From assembly GCA_964016875.1 (NCBI GenBank), contig OZ024718.1, positions 7,507,001-7,571,000 of the forward strand: a stretch of DNA of 64,000 nucleotides. Reading direction: 5' to 3'. This document shows positions 55,697 through 64,000 of this stretch, piece by piece. Under the pieces are notes generated by a model. The model had not been told where the DNA came from and did no database searches. It saw only the letters and a list, made by a program, of their open reading frames with translations. The stretch comes from Fallopia convolvulus (Eukaryota > Streptophyta > Magnoliopsida > Caryophyllales > Polygonaceae). A program made the position numbers and the translations under genes. The first letter of the stretch is position 1; the number at the start of each line of letters is the position of its first letter.

Positions 55697-58472
55697 TTTG
55701 ATATAAGATTGTACGTACTGTATTACATTATCTTTATATTAAACTTAATTATTTTGTCAAAGATTTGTTTTAATAAAAGAGATGGTGTGGTCCAATCTAA
55801 AAGCGAAAAACGACATGTGTCATTTAATAATTTTTTTAACCTCCGCTTTAGTATATAGTTATGATACATAATATTAAACTTAAAAACTTTTATTCTACAA
55901 CATGTGATGTGACTAAAGTATTTGTGATGTTTAATTTTGCAGTTGAGACGATCATCGCAGCAGTAGTTCCAACCCTGGGTGCCTTGTACGCAGCAGCAAT
56001 AACCTCACCTTGTTGGACTCGTTGTTTGATCCCGTTAGAGTACATTCCCACATCTAAAGTTGGGACCTAACTTGCCTAGTATATATACCCCTTGGGCTAC
56101 TCCTCCTATCGCCAATTGGTAGGATGGAACCCATTAGGCTTATTAGATCCCAAGAGACACCACTCAGGCAAAACAACTTTTAAAGGGGACAATCGAAAAT
56201 CTCAGGCTTCTGATGCAAGATATAAAACAAAGAAAGAACGGGGAAATCGGAGTATTCACCAAAGAAGTATCTGAATTCAGTGCTGAATCTGATGATTTGC
56301 TTGGCCGATTAGACGAATCCAAAATCGTGGGGCTCGAAGGGAAGATAGACAAGAAGTGTATGTGTGGACTCTTGCCTCATCTCTGCATACGGAAGAAGGA
56401 AGCTCCATCTGAAAGCCAAATGGTTTGTGGTGCAGCAGCCTTATATATGTAGAGGTTACAAGCAATCGCATGAGGTTGCGATCGTGGGGAAGACAAGAAA
56501 GGAAACAAAAGAAAAGATTTGGGAGCTGGTTTCCTCGACAGATCCGATAAAACCGAAGGTGATCTACGTTCATGGGGTGCTTGGTGTAGGCAAAACAGCT
56601 GTGGCGAAATGTATTCACAACAAAGTTTTGGAAGATGGGTACGAAGAGCTCTTTCGTCACGTCGTGTGGGTGAAAGTGGAATATGGGATGGGCGTGCCCG
56701 GGGTTCAGGATTGCATAGCTAAGAGCTTGAACATTACTATAGAAGAAGAAGAAGAAGAAAGATGCAAGAGAATTGAAAAGGCTCTTTTAGAAATGGGTAG
56801 CTTCTTATTAATCTTGGACTCTATGTGGAAACCCATGTCACTGAAAGAAATTGGAATTCCAGAGCTTGTGGGGAGGCGAAAGGTGATCGTGACTTCGAGG
56901 ATACGAAGCGTATGCGATCAAATGGAAGAAATCACAAGAAAGTTTGAGATGCAACCTTTGCCTTGTGGGGAGGAGGCATGCATGGGAGCTTTTCGAAACA
57001 GCGGGACCAAGGTTGGTTTTGGAGGAGAGTGCGGTTAAGAAAAGTTTGATGTCGGAATTGGACGGCCTTCCATTGGCAATCAACAACTACGCATTTGCTC
57101 TTGCAAATAACAGTGTACATGATGGTGAGGACCATGGCCTTTCTCATGAACATGATAATAGATTGGGTAAGAAGGTGAAGATGCTTCAAAATGCGGTTAA
57201 GAGCTTCAAAATGCGCATCTTTTGCAGCGAGTTGGAAGTGGTGATGATGAGAAGGTGAAGATGCTTTGTTTGTTCCGAACCATGGCGATTGAAACTATGG
57301 CTAAAGAGGGAAATACGGTATGCATTCAATCCGGAGGTCACCTTACTAATCTACCTCCATCAGGGCCTTGTTGGAATTCTAAGGTTGAGAGAGCTTCCTT
57401 TATAAGCAACAAATTGAAGGCTTTGGAATTGAAAGACAACAATACTTTCGAGCAGCTTTCGACATTGTTACTACAGGACAACCCATTGGACTCAAATCAT
57501 GTGGATGGTATCTTTGGGAGAATGCACAATTTGAGAGTTCTAGATTTGTCCCGGACTAAAATCTCCAACCTCCCTGGATCTCTCTTTCCAAATTGAAAAG
57601 GTTGCAGGCGCTTATTCTACGTAGTGCTTGACCTCTGTGGTACACCTCTAGAGCAATGCCCTCCAGGGATTATGAAGATGAAAAGGCTAAGACGGCTCGA
57701 CCTCTCAAAAACTAGGCTTGAATCCTTTCCCACCGGTGTTGTGGGTAATTTGATCGAGTTAGAGGAGCTGCTAATGATCACTAATTGCCATTGCATATGG
57801 GGATCATCGACGGAAGATGATCAGGGGGCGAAGGGGGTGTGCATTGAGGATCTTTTCAAATTGAAAAAGTTGGCCGTCCTTCAAATTCAATTGGGTAACG
57901 CACACCCCTTGTACAAGTTGGTAAGTTATTGTGAAGATTATGCCAATCTGCCACTGAGATTCAGGTTTCTTGTTGGCAACGTCTATAGAGGAGGAGGAGG
58001 ATCGTATGAGGCGGAAAACAACTTAAGTGTTAGTGGTATTGATATTTACAAGACCTCCTTACCGTCAGAGCTTAACTTGATCTTGAGCAAGTTGATCAAG
58101 GACTTGAATGTTTTGGATGTGTCCAACTTAAGTAGCAGAAGCTATCAGTTATCAGTTGACATCTTGGGATCACTCACAAAGTTGAGGGAGCTTCGCGTGA
58201 CAAGTTGTGAGGACATGGTGGATATCATACAAAAGCCTTCACAAGAGGCCACAATTGTCTACCTCCCTAAATTGACCAGGATGGCATTGTATGGCCTTTC
58301 AGGATTGAAGAGTGTATGTTGTGGACAAGTGCTTGATGATTGCCCTAATCTACGTTACTTTGAAGTTTGGGAGTGTAAGAATTTGAAGCTTCCTATGATC
58401 AAATCTTCTCAGATTTATCAGGGTTCTTCTAGTCCTCTTTTGAGAATTCATATCAAAGGGGAAGGAAGCTGA

Positions 58473-59000
58473 TGGCATAACAATTTGGAGTGGGATAATC
58501 CTGGGAATTCAAATCCTGACTTTCAAGGTAACCCTACTTCATACCCTAGCTTTACATTTAATGAAGCACATGAGCCTCCTCCAGAGATGTCGACGCACCG
58601 CCCTAATGCTAGGTATGTATACATATATACACACATTCTCAATATATAGCCCAGTGATCTTATATACTAGCCTTGTTTCCTAGCTCGATCTTCTGATGTG
58701 GGACTTAAATTTTTGCATAAATATGTAGGTTTGATCTGCAGAAAGAAGAAGAAAAGGCAAACAACACGACTCTTTCAGGATTGATTGGTACCGTTTGTTT
58801 TGGACTCATTTGGGCTCGACAGAATATAAATGGTACAACTTTTAACTCTCGAAAGAAACTCTTTGATTGATAGTACACATTAATTTCTACATCAATCCTT
58901 TGATGTGTTGATATTATGCATGCATGTTTGCTAATTTTTATATGCAGCATTAGCACCAACTTCACTTCTGACGGGACCAACTCCTTCAAATGGTACGTCC
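58473..59000 (+). pseudogene. Downstream tail of the NLR relic and possible small exons
   Basis: Past the TGA at 58470 the same frame continues as WHNNLEWDNPGN, a phrase typical of the C-terminal end of RPS5-type NLRs. It then runs through NPTSYPSFTFNEA to a GTATGT donor near 58612. Small GT/AG-bounded open stretches follow at ~58741-58831 (KEEEKANNTTLSG, then a hydrophobic LIGTVCFGLIW) and ~58949-58993. Whether these were ever exons is uncertain. Confidence 0.45.
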
Positions 59001-59959
59001 TGCATAATGTACAAGATAGATTGCCCTAAATTGAACAATTTATGTCAAGTTTGGACCTATATTTGACAAGCTTAAGTTTGATCGTCTTAGGTACGTAAGA
59101 ACTATAGCCAAATTGAGATCGGAGAGCAGAGTACCAGATTTGATAATCCTGAAAAATTCAAATTCATTTATTCAAGATGCAGCTCACTTGAATTCCAATC
59201 TTACACTAGCTTGTTGAAGAACCTATGCCTCCAAAGTTTGAACCCACTAATAGGTATGAGCACATTGAATTACTTGTTGATTAATTTTGCATAATAGTAT
59301 TATGAGATAAGAAAATCAGATATTGTTCCTAAAAAGGATAAGAATACTCATTGATGAATTATAAACATATGGATGAGTCTCACGAAGAAGAAGAACAAAA
59401 GAAGAATGCAACAACAACATATGTGCATCAGGCAAACCCAACCAGTAACAGATGGATGGATTACTCGAGTGGCATAAGCATGGTACATTGTTACTCTAAA
59501 CATTACTCTTTTTGTGGTTCATGCATATATATTTATGTATCCTTCTATGATTAGAGCTATGCAACACAAATTAAAAATAAATATACAGTAAATTTTATGT
59601 TAGCATCTAAAATTGGGAGAAACTAGGACTCCTAAGATTCAAACAATCAGTCCAGATTTTCTGCAAAATAACTGTACTATCCCATGACAATTTAGTATAG
59701 TTTTCATTGCATATTTTGTAGCAAAGTATCTAGACGTACATCTGAAAATCACAAGAGTTAATTTTGATCTTGAATAGTGGCAAGTGTTGTTGGAATGAAG
59801 TCATAAAACAAGACCTCATTGTTCTAGCAGTCTCAACAGATATGGCCTTGTGTAGGGACTAATGGCGTGAGAAGATCACAATGGCAGAGCATTAGTAGTG
59901 ACGACCAGGAGGGAGTGCCTTGCTCTTTATTTTCTCCGGTTAACTCCCCCACATTAGAA
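59001..59959. other. Intergenic DNA without recognisable genes
   Basis: AT-rich sequence between the NLR tail and the hAT relic. No hAT terminal repeat could be identified here. Confidence 0.4.
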
Positions 59960-62391
59960 GAGCAAGGCGTTTTTTAGATGGAAATGCATCAAATGTGCGA
60001 GAGAGTATAGCGGGGGGGGGGGGGGGGGGGGGGGGGGTGTTTAACCGAATCAAGCAACGGTATAAGAGGAAATATTGCAACGTGTAAGAAGGCTTCAAAT
60101 GAAGACCAAGAACGATGCAAGAATGCGCTTAAGGCCGTGAAAAAGAAAAAGAAGGCACTGAAAGAAGCTAGTGATAACATTGTAAGTGAAGTTGAACTTG
60201 ATGAGTATGAAGAAATTGAATGTCTTGAAGGTCAAAACACCAAAAGGCCACCTCGTCCTCTCGGATCATTGGATAGATTTGTTTCAAAAATCGATGTTGA
60301 TGACCCCTCTTTGAGTGAAAGCCAAAGCCAACAAAACATGAATGATGCTCTCTTCAAAGAATGAACTCATCAAGTGCATCAATACTTGGCTAGGTGGATG
60401 TATTCGCATGGTGTTGCTTTTAATGCGGTGGACAATGATGACTTTAAGAGATTTGTTGAGGCAGTTGGACAATTTGGCCCCGGTTACCGACCACCAACTC
60501 AATATCAACTTAGAGAGCCTCTCTTGAATGAAGAAGTTGATAGGATGAAGACATTACTCAAGGCTCAAGAGAATGAGTGGGAAACAAATGGGTGTTCTAT
60601 CATGACCGATGCTTGGAGTGATAGGAATAGGAGAAACATTATGAATATGTGTGTGAATTCTCGAAGTGGGACTGCTTTTCTTGAGTCTAAAGAAGCTTCA
60701 TTAGATTCACATACCGGCCAATACATATTTGATTATGTGGATGAGTGCATTGATAAAGTTGGTGAAAAGAATGTGGTGCAAGTAGTGACCGACAATGCTT
60801 CGAACAACATGGCAGCTTCAAACTTGTTGCTTGAAAAAAGACCTCAAATCTTTTGGACTCCATGTGCTACTCATACTATGAATCTTATGCTTGAAGGCAT
60901 CGGTAAGCTCCCTCTTTTCAAAAATGCAATTATGAAAGCCAATAGTTTTACCGTTTTTGTCTACTCTCATCACAAGACTTTGGCATTGATGAGGAATCGT
61001 ACAAAAAGAAATATAATTCGACCCGGAGTGACTACGTTTGCCACCTCTTTCTTTACATTGCAAAGTTTACTTGACAAGAAAGAGGAGTTGAGGCAAATGG
61101 TGAACTCTAAGGATTGCGAAGACACTAAATGGTCAAAGAGCAAAAAGGGAAAAGCCGCTTATACTACTATAGTTCAACCGGCCTTTTGGAGTGGTGTGAC
61201 TACTTGCTTGAAAGTATTTACACCCTTGGTTAAAGTGCTTAGACTTGTTGATGGAGATGTGAAACCGACGATGGGATATGTTTATGGTGAGTTGAAAAAG
61301 GCAAAAGAAGAAATCAAAGAGGCTTTGAAGCATAAAGATGAGAGTTATAAGCATATACTTGAAATAGTAGATGCAAAGGGAAAGGGACGTGTTGATATTC
61401 CACTTCACTTGACGACTTACTTGTTGAATCTGTATTACTATTATAATACTGGTTCTTCATGGTCCTCCGATGAGAATGATGCTATTATGAATGCGATCTT
61501 TTTATGTATGGAACGGTTTTATCCGGATTTGGCTACACAAAATAAAGTGATAAATGTGGAGTTGGGGAAATACAAGAGCCGGGAAGGAACATTTGGAAGA
61601 GCTTTGACAACAAAAGGGTGTGAGCAAAATGATGATGACTATGATCCGGGTATGATTATCTCTCTCCTTTAGCCTTTTTTTAGATTTATAACTTTTATAT
61701 ACTTTATGTAATAATGTCATATTAATTCTAGTGTTTTAATATCTTCTTTTTAAATTCGTAGTTATATGGTGGTCTAACTATGTAAATGGTGTACCTAATC
61801 TCCAAAAAGTTGTAAAGAAGATTCTTTCTTTAACAACAAGCTCATCCGGTTGTGAAAGAAATTGGAGTGTCTTTGAAGGGGTAATTGATTCTTTTTACAA
61901 GATCATTATGTGAATGTGATGAATGATTATTTAGTACTTACAAATTGTTCATTTATTGTTTGAAGATTCACACAAAGAAGAGGAATAGACTAGACACCAT
62001 CCGAATGAACAAGTTAGTGTATGTTCAAATCAATTCAAGATTGATGAACAAGAAAATAAGGAGAGTGAAAAAGAATGTGCTTGAAGCAAGTGATATGCAC
62101 AATCATGGATGGTTGATGGAGTAGGTGATGATGAAGATGAGGTAAATGAGGAGGCCGGTCACACTGAGTGTTACTCTTACATGTGATATGGGGAGTGAAA
62201 CACCGGGAACAAATGATGAATTACAACTAAGAAGGAGTGCTCGCCATATGCAAGAAGTGAGAGAGCCCGAAGAAGATGATTTTGTATCCGATGGCACCGA
62301 AGATGAAGGAGATGTTGATGAAGAGTTTGAGTTTGAGTCGGACAAGGAGTATAATATTGAAGACTATGGAAATGAAGAGATGGAAGAGTAG
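59960..62391 (+). pseudogene. hAT transposase relic (BED finger, DUF659, dimerisation domain)
   Basis: A BED-finger remnant (WKCIKC..., then FNRIKQ, then GNIATCKKASNEDQERC in shifted frames) surrounds a G26 run. A long frame follows, 60137-61649, broken only by TGA at 60362-60364 (fits CGA, Arg). It includes the DUF659-type core: NGCSIMTDAWSDRNRRN, VVQVVTDNASNNMAA, FWTPCATHTMNLML. Exon 61762-61880 (WWSNYVNGVPNLQKVVKKI, SSSGCERNWSVFEG) is the hAT C-terminal dimerisation domain. Exon 61966 onwards (HTKKRNRLD) ends at TAG 62122. The original acidic tail continues in other frames to 62391. Splices are GTATGA...GTAG and GTAATT...GAAG, both in phase. It encodes a cut-and-paste transposase, now inactive. 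Terminal repeats and the 8-bp duplication were not found. Confidence 0.82.
60012..60037 (+). repeat. G26 homopolymer
   Basis: An uninterrupted run of 26 G's sits in the BED-finger part of the hAT relic, where the protein family needs only a few codons between the Cys pair and FNRIK. It has probably expanded from a short Gly-coding G run. Confidence 0.9.
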
Positions 62392-63150
62392 TTAGGGCCC
62401 GTTTGGTATCGAGATCTAGAGGATATCAGATATCGATATCGGTATCGATATCGGTATCGGATATGGGTATTGATGAAATCCGAATAAACCGCGCTATAAA
62501 CGGGAATTAAATAAATACTAACTCTCGGGATTCGTACAACCGAACGGTTTTCATACGTGGATTATTCCTCCTCCCCACCCCTCAGCCGGTTGTTTTTGTG
62601 CTTTTTACGAATAAAGCCTTTAGACCTTATACCGCTTATAGCGCGATCTCACTCGGAGATCAAACACGTCGAGCTTTAGCAAACGAGATAGTTCTCGAGT
62701 CAGAGAGGATTTTCGACCCTTAAATTGTTATCATAGCCTTGCTATATATAATAATGGGGTGGTGGCTGCTTGTGTGTGTACGGTCGATGTGGGACGAATT
62801 CGAAGACGCCTTATTTGAATTCTTTCATGAGAAGCCATCAAAGATTATATGCATAGATGCACATGGGCCACTTAAAGGCTATGTTAATTAAATAGCCCAA
62901 ACTTGCCTTTGATTCTGCTGAACGCATACAATTATTATGTAGATGTGTCCATCAATATTTCCCCATGTAGAAATGCTCATGCATTGCTATACTAATTTCC
63001 CAATTACGTGGGTCAAGGGTTATATACATGCGCATGGAGCTCGCCAAAGTTTACATGCATATTAGTGCTCACACGCGTGCAGACAACGCGACATTTTTCT
63101 TATATTATTAATTCACACCCGATTATTTAGCGGTTATTTTGCGCATCATC
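62392..63150. other. Intergenic DNA with TATCGATATCGG repeats
   Basis: GGGCCCGTTTGGTATCGAGA at 62397 looks like a Tourist/Harbinger-type terminus and is followed by short alternating TATCGATATCGG units (62430-62465). No matching right end is visible. The remainder has no recognisable gene. Confidence 0.4.
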
Positions 63151-63261
63151 ACAACCCCTTGGCTTGATGTTCTCGTTCCACGAGGGCAACCTCGTTCCCA
63201 AGAGAGTTGGGACCTCGTCCTTTGAGATTTGGCGAACCTCGTTCTCTTTGAGAGTTAGGAC

Positions 63262-63690
63262 CTCGTCCTCTTAGAGAGTTGTCGCCAACGCCGAGCCTTG
63301 CTCGGGTTGCGCACGCTTTTCGAGATTTGGGACCTCGTCCCCAAGAGAGTTGTCGCCAACCCCGAGCCTTGCTCGGGTTGCGCACGCTTTTCGAGATTTG
63401 GGACCTCGTCCCCAACAGAGTTGTCGCCAACCCCGAGCCTTGCTCGGGTTGCGCACGCTTTTCGAGATTTGGGACCTCGTCCCAAAGAGAGTTGTCGCCA
63501 ACCCCGAGCCTTGCTCGGGTTGCGCACGCTTTTCGAGATTTGGGACCTCGTCCCCAAGAGAGTTGTCGCCAACCTCGAGCCTTGCTCGGGTTGCGCACGC
63601 TTTTCGAGATTTGGGACCTCGTCCCCAAGAGAGTTGTCGCCAACCCCGAGCCTTGCTCGGGTTGCGCATGCTTTTCGAGATTTGGGACCT
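63262..63690. repeat. Tandem array of ~70-71-bp units, about six copies
   Basis: Each unit contains GACCTCGTCCCCAAGAGAGT, TGTCGCCAACCCCGAG, CCTTGCTCGGG and TTGCGCACGCTTTTCGAGAT. The segment CCCGAGCCTTGCTCGGG is an inverted repeat able to form a hairpin. Units differ by single bases. Degenerate versions extend left to about 63160. The array yields repetitive open frames on both strands, not genes. Confidence 0.92.
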
Positions 63691-63950
63691 CGTCTGTAGA
63701 GAGTCTGGACCTCGTCCGTAGAGAGTTTGGACCTCGTCCGTAGAGAATCTGGACCTCGTCCATAGAGAGTTTGAACCTCGTCCGTAGAGAATCTGGACCT
63801 CGTCCGTAGAGAGTTTGGACCTCGTCCATAGAGAATCTGGACCTCGTCCGTAGAGAATCTGGACCTCGTCCATAGAGAGTTTGGACCTCGTCCGTAGAGA
63901 GTTTGGACCTCGTCCGTAGAGAATCTGGACCTCGTCCAAAGAGAGTCTCC
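63691..63950. repeat. Tandem array of 22-bp units, about twelve copies
   Basis: Units of the form GGACCTCGTCCGTAGAGAAT plus CT, in two alternating variants (AGAGTTT and AGAATCT; CCGTAG and CCATAG). The 22-bp unit is a shortened version of the GACCTCGTCC part of the neighbouring 70-bp unit, so the two arrays share an origin. Sequence after 63950 returns towards GCGCACTTTTCGAGA, so the larger unit may resume beyond the window. Confidence 0.9.
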
Positions 63951-64000
63951 AACCCAAGCAGGAAGCGTGGGGTGGATTCGCGCACTTTTCGAGAATCTCC

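Larger units (their letters stand above)
48518..58472 (+). pseudogene. CC-NB-LRR (RPS2/RPS5-type) disease-resistance gene relic
   Basis: Exon 1 is 48518-48524; exon 2 starts at 55943. The N-terminus (MSVETIIAAVVPTLGALYAA) and later NLRLLMQDIKQRKN are coiled-coil in type. The NB-ARC domain shows a P-loop GVLGVGKTAVAK (56574), kinase-2 FLLILDSMW, RNBS-B KVIVTSRIRSVC and GLPLAI (57067). Leucine-rich repeats follow (LRVLDLSRTKISNLPGSLF; LRRLDLSKTRLESFPTGV; LRELRVTSCEDMVDII). Defects are frame breaks in the coiled coil (56070-56460), a 4-bp duplication (GCATGCATGG at 56976) before the GLPL motif, frame changes near 57200 and 57600, and a TGA at 58470 where the family has Trp. In working copies the protein would sit in the cytoplasm and sense pathogen effectors. 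This copy cannot make it. Confidence 0.85.

Noticed and set aside
63262..63690. CRISPR-like array
   Set aside because: The units are contiguous tandem repeats without unique spacers, in a plant genome.
63149..63985. Long overlapping frames on both strands at 63.15-63.99 kb
   Set aside because: Low-complexity translations of the tandem arrays, open in several frames at once.

Overview
The window reads as nuclear DNA of a flowering plant, most likely a eudicot. It has AT-rich intergenic sequence, GT-AG introns, a coiled-coil NB-LRR resistance-gene relic, and plant-type L1 LINEs, some with an RNase H domain. It also carries PIF/Harbinger, hAT, Mutator-like, Helitron and Stowaway DNA elements. 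I see no bacterial-style operon, no viral genome and no CRISPR array. I recognise no LTR retrotransposon.

Only one gene looks like an intact, single-copy host gene: an intronless hAT-derived (domesticated transposase-like) BED-finger protein at 4.6-7.0 kb. Two other host-type genes are broken. One is the first exon of a cupin gene with its TATA box (46.0-46.4 kb). The other is a CNL-type resistance gene relic (48.2-58.6 kb), whose start codon is separated from the rest of its reading frame by a 7.4 kb intron filled with LINE sequence.

Layout. 0.7-1.0 kb: Stowaway MITE. 1.5-3.9 kb: Helitron. 4.6-7.0 kb: host gene. 7.45-7.58 kb: tiny retroposon with a 15-bp target duplication. 8.79-15.73 kb: nearly intact PIF/Harbinger element with terminal repeats, a Myb/SANT gene, a 60-bp minisatellite, a DDE transposase and an unexpected second Myb/SANT-like gene on the opposite strand. 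17.6-17.9 kb: LINE 3' remnant. 21.6-22.2 kb: hAT MITE. 22.4-23.4 kb: Mutator-like element with a GC-richer core. 23.98-26.77 kb: a Helitron split by a second Helitron, itself split by a MITE. 27.15-31.87 kb: 5'-truncated LINE (LINE-A). 32.6-32.9 kb: tRNA-derived SINE. 33.5-37.7 kb: decayed antisense LINE (LINE-B). 38.97-39.97 kb: second copy of the split Helitron family. 41.0-44.8 kb: internally deleted antisense LINE (LINE-C). 44.96-45.34 kb: Tourist-like MITE. 46.1 kb: cupin fragment. 48.2-58.6 kb: NLR relic with LINE-D (49.3-54.3 kb) inside a duplicated older LINE fragment. 60.0-62.4 kb: hAT transposase relic. 63.2-64.0 kb: two adjoining tandem-repeat arrays that run towards the window edge.

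The most informative signals are structural. Exact target duplications, empty-site comparisons between copies within the window, and protein alignments across broken frames give an order of insertions. Most inactivating point changes are stop codons compatible with C-to-T decay, or single-base changes in homopolymer or purine runs. Some of the latter could be assembly errors.
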